Source of the DNA: Pedobacter sp. ok626
Lineage (GTDB): Bacteria; Bacteroidota; Bacteroidia; Sphingobacteriales; Sphingobacteriaceae
Assembly (NCBI RefSeq): GCF_900100435.1
Contig: NZ_FNEX01000008.1
Span: forward strand, 186,001 to 250,000
Reading direction: 5' to 3'
Length of the DNA stretch: 64,000 bases
Shown: piece after piece, positions 36,254 through 44,927 of the stretch
Layout of the letters: every line of letters starts with the position of its first letter
Position numbering within the stretch: position 1 is the stretch's first letter
Program-made: the position numbers and the translations under genes
The notes under the pieces: generated by a model
The model's input: the letters and a program-made list of their open reading frames with translations, nothing else
Databases searched by the model: none
What the model was told of the DNA's origin: nothing

Positions 36254-36778
36254 ATGAAAACATTATTAGTTTACCTGATCTGCTTATTTCCAACCTTTTT
36301 AATCGCTCAGGATAGCAAACCTGATGATCGAGGATACAAAGTAAAAGTAGGTGACCAGGCCCCAAGTGATTTTAAATTGGTTTTATCCAACGGAGAAACG
36401 ACTAGCCTATCCAAATTGAAAGGAAAAGTAGTTGTTCTACAGTTTACCGCTAGCTGGTGCGAAGTATGCCGTGAAGAAATGCCACATCTGGAAAAAGATG
36501 TTTGGCAGGCTTATAAGGATAAAGGCTTAATGCTAATTGGTGTAGATCGTGACGAGCCCCTAAAAGTAGTGCAAAAATTTGCGAAGGACATGAAAATCAC
36601 TTACCCATTAGCACTTGATCCTGGTGCAGACATTTTTGGCCGCTTCGCAGATAAAAAAAGCGGCGTAACCAGAAATGTAGTAATCGATCAGCAGGGCAAA
36701 ATCGCCTACTTGACACGGTTATATAATAAAGAGGAATTTAAAGGAATGCTTGCCGCAATTGAGAAATTGCTTAAATAG
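36254..36778 (+). CDS. Exported TlpA-like thioredoxin-fold protein
   Basis: Periplasmic or membrane-attached thiol-disulphide protein, 174 residues. A signal peptide (about 1-18, ending LIAQ) precedes an AhpC/TSA-redoxin domain with the active-site pair Cys69-Glu-Val-Cys72 in FTASWCEVCREEMPHL. The usual cis-proline before the last strands is replaced (GVTRNVVID instead of a TP-type loop), which should change substrate handling. It starts 8 bases after the SusD gene, so it is the last gene of the FecI-controlled operon. Confidence 0.88.
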   Translation: MKTLLVYLICLFPTFLIAQDSKPDDRGYKVKVGDQAPSDFKLVLSNGETTSLSKLKGKVVVLQFTASWCEVCREEMPHLEKDVWQAYKDKGLMLIGVDRDEPLKVVQKFAKDMKITYPLALDPGADIFGRFADKKSGVTRNVVIDQQGKIAYLTRLYNKEEFKGMLAAIEKLLK

Positions 36779-36797
36779 TAGAGCACTTTTAGAAAAA

Positions 36798-36836
36798 GAA
36801 AAGGCTGAGAGTTCTCAGCCTTTTCTTGCTTTTATT
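36798..36836. terminator. Bidirectional terminator between tlpA-like and cyclophilin genes
   Basis: GAAAAGGCTGA (from 36798) pairs with TCAGCCTTTTC (to 36825). T-rich sequence follows on both strands (TTTTCTTGCTTTTATTTT on plus, CTTTTTCT on minus), suiting the two convergent genes. Confidence 0.85.
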
Positions 36837-37503
36837 TTAATTGCTTCCTCAATTTTGCAGCTTCTGCTTTAGAAAGCACTATAGGGTTAAAAACCACAGG
36901 GCTAAGTGGCACGTCATTTTTATCGGTAGCCACAGCATTAATAACATCTGCCACTTCCATACCGGCTACTATTTCTCCAAAAACGGTATAGTCCTGATCC
37001 AGATGTGGGATCCCTCCTATTGATTTATAAATAGCCCTTTGCGCTGCAGAAATCTTTCTATTTTTCTTCTGCTCAATGGCATCCAACTGTGCGTCGGTTT
37101 GTTTTTTGCCCGTTACCAGGTAAATCTGTGTAAAGTACGACGCTTTAGCTGGGTTGTCATCTCTACCTGCACCCAAAGCACCTTTCTTATGAAATAATTT
37201 CGGATTAATTTCAGCAGCGAACCGCTCCGCCCCAAGCTCTGGGTGTAATTTCTCTCTGTTCAGAATGGTATCATCTAATTCTCCCCCTTGACTTACAAAA
37301 GACTTGATGACACGATTAAATTCGGCGTTTTTATACAAGCCAGTTTCAATCGTGTTTAAAAACATATCTCTATGCTTTGGGGTTTCATCATAAAGCATTA
37401 CTATGATGTCACCTTTATTGGTCGCAAAGCGTACGAACGTAGACTGCGCTTTTAATAAAGTGACGAACAGAATCAGGGCTAGAGATAGGAGTAGTTTTTT
37501 CAT
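36832..37503 (-). CDS. Secreted cyclophilin-type peptidyl-prolyl isomerase
   Basis: Periplasmic folding enzyme of 223 residues with a signal peptide (MKKLLLSLALILFVTLLKAQ). The cyclophilin core is recognisable: FATNKGDIIVMLYDETPKH, NAEFNRVIKSFVSQGGELDD, QIYLVTGKKQ, DQDYTVFGEIVAGMEVAD. An insertion around 125-175 (KKQTDAQLDAIEQKKNRKI) separates the core strands. An in-frame ATG at 37551 would put 16 odd residues before the signal peptide and was rejected. A TATGTTTG promoter box lies upstream. Confidence 0.9.
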   Translation of the reverse strand: MKKLLLSLALILFVTLLKAQSTFVRFATNKGDIIVMLYDETPKHRDMFLNTIETGLYKNAEFNRVIKSFVSQGGELDDTILNREKLHPELGAERFAAEINPKLFHKKGALGAGRDDNPAKASYFTQIYLVTGKKQTDAQLDAIEQKKNRKISAAQRAIYKSIGGIPHLDQDYTVFGEIVAGMEVADVINAVATDKNDVPLSPVVFNPIVLSKAEAAKLRKQLK

Positions 37504-37544
37504 CGGTAAATAAATATAAATACTAAGGTAAATAGTTATTTTCT

Positions 37545-37552
37545 CAAACATA
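37545..37552 (-). promoter_or_regulatory. Candidate -7 box of the cyclophilin gene
   Basis: Minus-strand TATGTTTG fits TAnnTTTG and lies about 41 bases before the chosen ATG at 37503. It overlaps the 5' flank of the divergent AraC gene, so both promoters share this 63-base gap. Confidence 0.45.
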
Positions 37553-37566
37553 GTCTAATTTGCAAT

Positions 37567-38364
37567 ATGAAGTTCATTAGAATCGCCCCACATCCCAATC
37601 TAACACAACTCATCGAATGTTATTGGATGATGCAAAGCGATGATCCGACACCCAGAATAGAAAAGATTATTCCCGATGGTTTTACAGAGCTGATATTTAA
37701 TTATGGGAGTGTATACAAAGCAAAAACCGAGAAAGAGTGGCATGTACAAAGCCCAAATTTACTAGCCGGACAAATCAGCAGTTATTTTTACCTCGAAAAC
37801 ACCGGACCTACAGGCTCTTTTGCTATTAAGCTGAAACCTGCTGCGCTAACTCAGCTATTTAACCTGAGCATGGACCAGTACCTGGATAAAATCGTCGATC
37901 TTGATACTTTTCCTAATCAACAACTCTCTACTTTAAAAGACAGCCTGCTGCCATTCCAAAATGAACACCATCTTAAACTGGTTTTAGATAATCATTTTAT
38001 TGAGCTCAGTAAAAACGCGTCCGAAAATCCACTAAAAGACACATTAGACCTCATCGTTAATTCAAATGGAATGGCCACCGTCGCAGAAATGGCTAAGGTT
38101 GCCGGACTCGGTGAAAGACAGTTAGAGCGACTGTTTAAAAAATACATCGGACTTTCCCCTAAATATTATGCCCGGATCATTCGTTTCAATTATATCTTTC
38201 AACTGATCAAATCAAAAAATAGCAGCTGGACGGAAATTGTCTACCAATCTGGTTATTACGATCAATCACATTTCATCCGCAACTTTAAAGCTTTCACAGG
38301 TGAAGATCCTTCCTCCTATTTCTTCGAAGAGAAAAACATGGCTAACTTTTTCTTAAACAAGTAA
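37567..38364 (+). CDS. AraC-family transcriptional regulator
   Basis: DNA-binding protein of 265 residues. The N-terminal part (about 1-150, HPNLTQLIECYWMMQSDD, DGFTELIFNYG) resembles the sensor region of the DUF6597-type AraC regulators; the C-terminal 100 residues hold two helix-turn-helix units (TVAEMAKVAGLGERQLERLF and SWTEIVYQSGYYDQSHFIRNFKAF). Divergent from the cyclophilin gene and 67 bases upstream of the DUF6265 gene. Its target is unknown; the DUF6265 gene has its own promoter box. Confidence 0.92.
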   Translation: MKFIRIAPHPNLTQLIECYWMMQSDDPTPRIEKIIPDGFTELIFNYGSVYKAKTEKEWHVQSPNLLAGQISSYFYLENTGPTGSFAIKLKPAALTQLFNLSMDQYLDKIVDLDTFPNQQLSTLKDSLLPFQNEHHLKLVLDNHFIELSKNASENPLKDTLDLIVNSNGMATVAEMAKVAGLGERQLERLFKKYIGLSPKYYARIIRFNYIFQLIKSKNSSWTEIVYQSGYYDQSHFIRNFKAFTGEDPSSYFFEEKNMANFFLNK

Positions 38365-38409
38365 ATTAACCAAGTCGGTTTTGTACAATACTACTGAATT
38401 GACTGTACT

Positions 38410-38417
38410 TATATTTG
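38410..38417 (+). promoter_or_regulatory. Candidate -7 box of the DUF6265 gene
   Basis: TATATTTG is an exact TAnnTTTG match 14 bases upstream of the ATG at 38432, giving a very short leader. No matching -33 TTTG at the usual distance was found. Confidence 0.5.
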
Positions 38418-38431
38418 ATTAAAAAAAAATT

Positions 38432-38917
38432 ATGAAAGCCAAAAAACTAATTCTTGTTGTCCCAATCTTGCTCCTAATTTCCACGGCCTTTGGACAAGAA
38501 ACCAATAAACAGAAATTTAAAAAATTAGAATGGTTGGTAGGCAAATGGATTAGAGCTAATCCCGCGGCCGGACAATCTGGTTATGAAACATGGACAAAAA
38601 TAAACGGCTTGAAGCTAAGTGGAAAAGGCGTCACACTAAAAGGAAAGGAAACCATTTTTTTGGAAAACCTTGAGTTTATCGTAAAGGGGAATGATATTTT
38701 TTATTCAGTGATGATTACAGGCGAAAAGCAACCAACTTATTTTAAGCTGACTGCATTAAGTGCGAATGGTTTTACCTGCGAAAACACGAAGCATGACTTC
38801 CCTAAAAAAATAACTTACCAACGTGATGGCAAGTATGTAAAGGCAGTCATTTCGGGCAATGGGCAAAGTATGGATTATAATTTCGTAGCGGCGTCTTTAG
38901 AAACCTTAAAACTGTAA
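38432..38917 (+). CDS. Exported DUF6265-like protein
   Basis: A 161-residue secreted protein of unknown function. A signal peptide (about 1-22, ending AFGQ) is followed by LEWLVGKWIR, ETWTKINGLKLSGKG and ENTKHDFPKKITYQRDG, the pattern of DUF6265 lipocalin-like beta-barrels. It is transcribed from its own promoter box and its last 43 bases overlap the end of the convergent MG2-type gene. The AraC gene just upstream is a possible regulator. Confidence 0.8.
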   Translation: MKAKKLILVVPILLLISTAFGQETNKQKFKKLEWLVGKWIRANPAAGQSGYETWTKINGLKLSGKGVTLKGKETIFLENLEFIVKGNDIFYSVMITGEKQPTYFKLTALSANGFTCENTKHDFPKKITYQRDGKYVKAVISGNGQSMDYNFVAASLETLKL

Positions 38918-41262
38918 GAACTATGCCCGGCCTGTCCATTTTCCGAGAGCGATTGAACCACAACAATATATTCACCTTCCAGATCTGAAGTATAGAAGTC
39001 TAGGGTCCCTTTCCCAAGATTATTAGTGCTATTCTCAGGCCTCCATAACAACGTAGTGCGATAATCGGCTAACCTCGATCTCCTCGAAACGTCTCCCTCA
39101 TACATCGGAGCGTAAAACTCTTTCTGGTACTGAAGGCCATCATAATCAAGTACCACGGCCTGTGCCGGAACCTTAACTCCTGATAAATTACCATTGTAAG
39201 TCCGGAAGCTCGCAATACCTGAAAATGCATGGGTACCATAGCCATAGGTATTAGTGACAATTTCCAGATCTTTTATATTCCTCGCATCCATTCCAACAAT
39301 TGAATTTCCATCATCAAATAATGGAAGGCCATCAATCAACATCAAAGGGGCTGAATCAAAAAAATTATTAGCCTGTTTATCAAAAGCACTTAAATGGAAT
39401 TCCTTTTTCCGCAATATAACGTTGATATCAGAAACATACTCCCTCAAAACTTCCTCCATTTTAGTGAACCGAACGTAGTCATCTAAACGATAACGCCTAT
39501 CTGGTTTTTTATAAAATAACGAACTGTCTTTAACAAGGTTTATTTCCTTGTTTAAAGACCCCGAATGAAATGCATTATTTACTTGCATTGCAATACTCCT
39601 TTTTAGCAGGGAATTAGTATCCAGATTTTTGTTAAAACTTGGATAACCATATTCAGCAATTTTTTCCGAGTAAGGAGTTTGAATTTCTATACGCGCCAAA
39701 CTGTCCAAGCGAGGGTCGGTTTGAGCAATAATTTCATGACTTCCATAAAATTTTCGGGGATAAAAATGTACGCGCCCATCTTGTTTTGATACACCTGTAT
39801 AAAACTGAAATTTACGTCCCGGTATGGACAAAAAGACATTAACACCAGGCATATTAGCTTGCGTCAGCCTATTTACGACTTTGCCGCTTACAATTGGCCC
39901 TTGAACTTCTGGAAGGTACTCCAATTCTCTTTTTTCCCCACTTAGTGCATCTTTCCATACAAAGCGCCTCCAACCATGAGTGAGCATTAAGTTATCAGTA
40001 GCAATGGTTGAAGAATCACTTAAATACCAGGAAGCATTTTCAATTTGTCCTTTTAATTCTGAAGTTAGCCAAAGGCTGGTTACAATATCCTCCTCATATC
40101 CGTTAGCATCAGCTTTAAATACCGCTACAGAAAAATTAGAATTTGCCGGTCTGGCATGCTGAGTTTGTGAAACTGAAACTTTAACTGGCGCTCTCTTTGG
40201 ATATTCTACTTTATCTGTTGAAACCGACACTTTCAATAGTGCTGATGGCTTTTTAAAATAGAGTCGTTCACAAACAGCTTGGCCTGCCGCATTGAATAAA
40301 GTAAAATGTGAAATTCCATCTCCTAGCTTTTCAATCGGAAGCTCAACCGTAGGTATGGATTGCTGAGCATTTATTGTATAGTTGCTAATTACCTTTTGCC
40401 CAGAATGAACAAATAAAATAAAATTTCCTTTCTGATCAAGATTACTCTGAATGGAAATATTTAACATTGAATCTTGCTGAGTCTTTACCTGCATAACCAT
40501 ACCTCTTTCAAAAACTTGAGGTAACTCTGCATAAAACACTTTTCCAATTCTAGGCTGGATGATTACCCTGTAATTTTTTCCCGATTCTGGCTTAAAATAA
40601 AAGTTACCTAGCCCAAACTTCAAGGGCCTGAATTTCGCAAGTGTATCATTATGATCATTCAAAACAAAACCAGTGAAATCGAAGCCTTTGCCTGTATGAT
40701 CAACTCCGCGAAACCCAATTTTACTAGTTAATCCGTTAACCAGGTTCCCACCCTCGGGAAAGAATTGTATCGCGGATGCAATCATGGGAGGATCTTCTGT
40801 AGGTACAGAATCGACCTTTACTGTATTATATATCGAAAGTCCTTTATGAAAGAAATAGTTCGCATCAAAATTTTTCATCCAATTGGTATATACTCTCAAC
40901 AGAAAACTTCCTGATTGTAAGGAAACTGGAAGATAAATAGAACCCGAACCAGTGCCATTATCGAGTGAGACCTTCACTTGCAATACCGGTTTATTTTGAG
41001 CATCTAATAATTCGACATAGGCAATTTTGCTTACATTCACTTTGCGATTGGTATAGGCTTCGACATTGTATATTTTAAACCATAAAATTTCGCCGGCCAA
41101 ATAAGAATTCTTGTCAGTATGAACATATATTTTTTCTTGGAAATTATTGTCCAGATGGCTCCTAAATTTTTGCTTAAGCAAACCGGTATCGAGTAGCTGA
41201 CCATAGCACGGTGCATGGACTACAACCCCAATAAAAAATAAAATTGCAATCAAACTTTTCAT
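38875..41262 (-). CDS. Envelope protein with MG2-like, carboxypeptidase-regulatory and plug-like domains
   Basis: A 795-residue exported protein (signal peptide about 1-22, ending CYGQ) of unknown function. Near the N-terminus, FQEKIYVHTDKNSYLAGEIL is typical of macroglobulin MG2 domains. Around 435-505 GPIVSGKVVNRLTQANMPGVNV is a carboxypeptidase-regulatory-like fold. Near 610-710, PLMLIDGLPLFDDGNSIVGM and YGTHAFSGIASFRTY resemble a TonB-receptor plug, yet no barrel follows. It is last in an operon with a TonB receptor and a DUF4249 lipoprotein. The start at 41262 avoids overlap with DUF4249; 41283 is also possible. Function not assigned. Confidence 0.82.
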   Translation of the reverse strand: MKSLIAILFFIGVVVHAPCYGQLLDTGLLKQKFRSHLDNNFQEKIYVHTDKNSYLAGEILWFKIYNVEAYTNRKVNVSKIAYVELLDAQNKPVLQVKVSLDNGTGSGSIYLPVSLQSGSFLLRVYTNWMKNFDANYFFHKGLSIYNTVKVDSVPTEDPPMIASAIQFFPEGGNLVNGLTSKIGFRGVDHTGKGFDFTGFVLNDHNDTLAKFRPLKFGLGNFYFKPESGKNYRVIIQPRIGKVFYAELPQVFERGMVMQVKTQQDSMLNISIQSNLDQKGNFILFVHSGQKVISNYTINAQQSIPTVELPIEKLGDGISHFTLFNAAGQAVCERLYFKKPSALLKVSVSTDKVEYPKRAPVKVSVSQTQHARPANSNFSVAVFKADANGYEEDIVTSLWLTSELKGQIENASWYLSDSSTIATDNLMLTHGWRRFVWKDALSGEKRELEYLPEVQGPIVSGKVVNRLTQANMPGVNVFLSIPGRKFQFYTGVSKQDGRVHFYPRKFYGSHEIIAQTDPRLDSLARIEIQTPYSEKIAEYGYPSFNKNLDTNSLLKRSIAMQVNNAFHSGSLNKEINLVKDSSLFYKKPDRRYRLDDYVRFTKMEEVLREYVSDINVILRKKEFHLSAFDKQANNFFDSAPLMLIDGLPLFDDGNSIVGMDARNIKDLEIVTNTYGYGTHAFSGIASFRTYNGNLSGVKVPAQAVVLDYDGLQYQKEFYAPMYEGDVSRRSRLADYRTTLLWRPENSTNNLGKGTLDFYTSDLEGEYIVVVQSLSENGQAGHSSYSFKVSKDAATKL

Positions 41263-41270
41263 AAAAGCAG

Positions 41271-42419
41271 TTAATTTGGCCAAAATGCCGGTTTCAAATT
41301 AGATCCTTGTAAACGGCAGTCTATACACTCCTCGGTACTCATGGTATACTTGTACATAAGCGGGCCTCCTGGATATGTCTCGGCGTACATTTCATTGACA
41401 ATAAATTTGTTGGAACGTATGTAATAAACTAAACTATCCTTATCAATGACTGACGCATTACAGTTTTCCCGATATACCCAGTTGACTCCACTAGACGGCT
41501 TATCTTGATAGCTGATAAAAATTCTCTTTTCGACAATAGTACCAGCACTGATCCAGCCGAGGACCTTTTCAGCTGGGTCTGAGATACAAACCAGATTTCC
41601 TTTGAGCTCGGAGGGCTGAACATCGAAAATACCACCGATCTGTTCTGTGTTTTTTTTCATCCTTTCCATAAATTCGTAGGCGTCCTTTGTTAATCCATAC
41701 TGTCTAACCAAAATACTGTAGAGCTTAGCCACCTTTACAGAATTACCTGGGATGTAAACGATCGGCACCAATGTTAATTTGTCCTCAGAAAGACGTGCGG
41801 TTGATCCAAGGAGAATAGTTGACGATTTTGAACTTGTCCAACAACGTTGGATATTTACACTCGGATCGCGTGCTACAACCTGCGAATTTTTAAATTCCAT
41901 AGTCGAGACAAAAGGTACGCCCACCTCCCAGGTTTCCTCATAATCCCATGTATAAAATCTGGTATCATTTGCCGGATCATGTGTATTGGCAAAAATTTGG
42001 AATCCTTTATCAGTTATGGCGTAGCTTATGCTATCGATTTCCGGAGTGGCTTTGGTTGCTAAATACCCAGTTTCGTAAACTTTCCCACTGGCGAGGATAA
42101 TTCTGGCTTTATATTTTTTTCCCAGCACTAAATTCTGCGTCATTAAAAAACACTCGCCCTTTTCCGTTGATTTTCCCGTAACAACGCTTCCATCCTCCCC
42201 CTCTATAGTTATCGTAGCATTTTTCTCCGGATCAGTCGACCTCGAATCCTGCAAATCGATGGAACGGCTTACCTTAATCTGAGTTGTGCCCCCAATGTTT
42301 ATAAAGCCTTCAACAACCAGTAAATCCTTGTAATTCTTGCTTACTTCTGGAGTAAAAGGATCTTTACACGAGGACATAATCAAACAGCAAAGAAGGAATG
42401 CAATTTTTAGTGCTTTCAT
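41271..42419 (-). CDS. DUF4249 lipoprotein
   Basis: A 382-residue lipoprotein (signal ends MSSC, Cys18, then KDPFTPE). The body (LLVVEGFINIGGTTQIKVSRS, ARIILASGKVYETGYL, IDSISYAI) is the beta-rich DUF4249 type found next to TonB-dependent receptors in Bacteroidota. The C-terminal part contains several cysteines (ENCNAS, STEECIDCR). Its ATG overlaps the receptor stop by 4 bases, so the two are tightly coupled and may form a complex at the outer membrane. Ligand is unknown. Confidence 0.88.
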   Translation of the reverse strand: MKALKIAFLLCCLIMSSCKDPFTPEVSKNYKDLLVVEGFINIGGTTQIKVSRSIDLQDSRSTDPEKNATITIEGEDGSVVTGKSTEKGECFLMTQNLVLGKKYKARIILASGKVYETGYLATKATPEIDSISYAITDKGFQIFANTHDPANDTRFYTWDYEETWEVGVPFVSTMEFKNSQVVARDPSVNIQRCWTSSKSSTILLGSTARLSEDKLTLVPIVYIPGNSVKVAKLYSILVRQYGLTKDAYEFMERMKKNTEQIGGIFDVQPSELKGNLVCISDPAEKVLGWISAGTIVEKRIFISYQDKPSSGVNWVYRENCNASVIDKDSLVYYIRSNKFIVNEMYAETYPGGPLMYKYTMSTEECIDCRLQGSNLKPAFWPN

Positions 42420-44923
42420 TTGAAACGTATGTTATAGTTTACGAATGGAATGGCAGTTCCGAAAATGGATAATTGATACCCATTTATGAGTTTATTTTCA
42501 CTGGCGAAGAAAGTTGCAAAAGCATTTTTCCTGTTTGTGAGATTGTATACACCAATCGTCCAGGAATTGTGAGTCAATTGCTTTATCCTATGGTTACCTA
42601 AAATATTAATGGAAAGATCAGACCGGAAATAATTAGGAATACGGTATTGGTTTCTCTCCGAATACAATAATCGCTGTCCCCCCTGGTAGTAATATTTTCC
42701 AACAGGAAGTGTGATGGGCCTGCCGGTACTGTAAGTAACATTCAGTGAAACGCTTACACGCTGCGAAAGGCGGTAATTTCCAATGAAGGTAAAATCATGT
42801 GGTTTATCATAATTAGCTGGATAGTACTCACCCAGATTTATGGAATTACTACCCCTTGCGTCATCTGTTTTAAGCATGGTTCTGGAATAGGTATAACTAA
42901 CCCAACCATTTAACTTTCCAGCTGGTTTTTTAACAAGGAATTCGACCCCATACGCTTTACCCTGCGTTGGCAAAACATCCTGTTCTATTTGATGGTTCAG
43001 TATTAACTTAGCACCACTTTTATAATCTAAAAAGTCATTTATTTTTTTATAGTATCCTTCTACAGATGTTTCAATCGTATTGGAATTAAAATTTTTATAA
43101 ACCCCCAGTGAAAACTGACTGCCGCTTTGCGGTGCAATATTTAAGTCACTTAATTTCCATATGTCAGTAGGTGACATACTGGTCGCATTACTAAGCATGT
43201 GAATGTACTGTCTTTGTGTATTATAACCGGCTTTAAGTGATAAATCAGGGTTTAGTAAAAATGTTGCTCCTAATCTGTATTCTGGACCTTGGTAAGTTTT
43301 GATCACCTTACCTTTGGCATAATTTACTACCGAGACAATATTAGCATCGCTTTTGTCTAAGCCATCAGCATAGATGTTTGCAGCCCCAGCTCCCAAGCTG
43401 CTGTAAAATGAATAACGTAAACCCGCAACTAAGGTAATTACTTTTGAAAAATCGTAAGTTTGTTCGACAAACAGGGCATTTTCAAGCCCCTGCTCCGGGG
43501 ACAATACATCAGCCATAACCAACGATTTGTTGGTAAGTGGACTCAATTCCCCGGGATTATTTGTGTAATAAATAGAGCTGGTACCAAAATTGGCACTCCA
43601 TCTATTTCCAGGGGAGTAATTAAAATTAGTTTTAAAATTAGTCTGAGCGATGCTAAACTTCAAGCTATAATCGATGTCGTCCTTATAGGTACTAAAATTA
43701 TCATAGCTATATTCGTCCCGCCCGGCACTTATTGTGCCATATAGTTTTTCATTGAAAATGTGCTTCCAACGCAAAGACAGGTTCCTGTTCTGGTATTGAA
43801 AAGTAGTGTCTGTGGCCAAATTAGATTTATCGCTACTCAGGTATGCAGTGACATTAAAAGAGTTTTTATCATTCTGTTGATGGCTTATACTAAGATTTAA
43901 ATCATAAAAACTAGCTTTGGCACCTCGGTAACCGGAATTTTCTGGCAGCATGCTAGTGATCCAGTTGGAGTAGGTTGTTCTTCCGCCCAATATAAATGAA
44001 GTTTTATCTTTAATAATCGGGCCTTCAATGTTCAACCTACTGGTCAGGAGACCAATGCCTGCAGTACCGGTAAATTCCTTTTTATTTCCGTCTCTCCCAT
44101 TCAGTTCAAGCACAGAAGAGAGGCGTCCCCCATACTTTGCGGGAATACTACTCTTATAGAGCTGCACATTACTGATAACTTCCGGATTAAATGCTGAGAA
44201 AAAACCAAAAAAATGAGAAGGATTATAGACTGTTGCCTGATCAAAAAGAATGAGGTTTTGATCTACGGAGCCACCGCGCACGTTAAAACCAGTACTTGAC
44301 TCCCCGACTGATTTCACCCCAGGAAGCGTTAATACTACCCTAAGTACATCGGCCTCCCCGAAAACTGTAGGCACTTGTTTGATCGTCTTTATATCCAGGC
44401 GCTCAACCCCCATATTAGTTCCCAGAACATTTGAGGCCTGATGACTGGTAATAACGACTTCTCTCAACACCAATGGCGTATTGGCCAGCTTATTTTCCTT
44501 TTTTACTGACATCGGAGCATTCCCCGACGAGAGGTCTGCGGCTAATGGGACAGTTTTTAGAGTCTTATTTATCTTCGTTTCAGCCGTTTGCTTAGAGGGA
44601 ATAGCAGTTAGAATTTGTACATGCTTTGTTAAAAAGATTGCATTTTCAAAAACCGCATAGTGAAAATCCGAGCCATTCAGGGCCTTATCCAACACTTCCC
44701 TTACAGCGACATTTTTAAGATCCAGATTCAATGGAAAGTTCTTAAAAAGAGCTTCATCATAATAGAAGCGATAGGAAGTTTGAAACTCCAGCTGTTTAAC
44801 TAACTCATTCAGCATAGGACCCTTTAGCTGTACATTTACCCGATCTGTTAAGAGATTTTGTGCTTTCAGTTTTGATAGTGGTAATAACAGCAACAGACCT
44901 ATTAAAATAATTCCATGCTTCAT
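42416..44923 (-). CDS. TonB-dependent receptor with N-terminal STN domain
   Basis: Outer-membrane receptor of 835 residues. Signal peptide about 1-21 (ending LKAQ); STN-like domain at about 25-100 (MLNELVKQLEFQTSYRFYYDE, VAVREVLDKALNGSDFHYAV); a low-complexity linker takes the place of the usual carboxypeptidase-like domain; the plug (VLRVVLTLPGVKSVGESSTG, GFNVRGGSVDQNLILFD) precedes a barrel that ends in YNIRFK. An STN domain usually implies FecI/FecR control, but no sigma/anti-sigma pair lies in this operon. DUF4249 and the MG2-type protein follow. Substrate unknown. Confidence 0.9.
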   Translation of the reverse strand: MKHGIILIGLLLLLPLSKLKAQNLLTDRVNVQLKGPMLNELVKQLEFQTSYRFYYDEALFKNFPLNLDLKNVAVREVLDKALNGSDFHYAVFENAIFLTKHVQILTAIPSKQTAETKINKTLKTVPLAADLSSGNAPMSVKKENKLANTPLVLREVVITSHQASNVLGTNMGVERLDIKTIKQVPTVFGEADVLRVVLTLPGVKSVGESSTGFNVRGGSVDQNLILFDQATVYNPSHFFGFFSAFNPEVISNVQLYKSSIPAKYGGRLSSVLELNGRDGNKKEFTGTAGIGLLTSRLNIEGPIIKDKTSFILGGRTTYSNWITSMLPENSGYRGAKASFYDLNLSISHQQNDKNSFNVTAYLSSDKSNLATDTTFQYQNRNLSLRWKHIFNEKLYGTISAGRDEYSYDNFSTYKDDIDYSLKFSIAQTNFKTNFNYSPGNRWSANFGTSSIYYTNNPGELSPLTNKSLVMADVLSPEQGLENALFVEQTYDFSKVITLVAGLRYSFYSSLGAGAANIYADGLDKSDANIVSVVNYAKGKVIKTYQGPEYRLGATFLLNPDLSLKAGYNTQRQYIHMLSNATSMSPTDIWKLSDLNIAPQSGSQFSLGVYKNFNSNTIETSVEGYYKKINDFLDYKSGAKLILNHQIEQDVLPTQGKAYGVEFLVKKPAGKLNGWVSYTYSRTMLKTDDARGSNSINLGEYYPANYDKPHDFTFIGNYRLSQRVSVSLNVTYSTGRPITLPVGKYYYQGGQRLLYSERNQYRIPNYFRSDLSINILGNHRIKQLTHNSWTIGVYNLTNRKNAFATFFASENKLINGYQLSIFGTAIPFVNYNIRFK

Positions 44924-44927
44924 AGTA

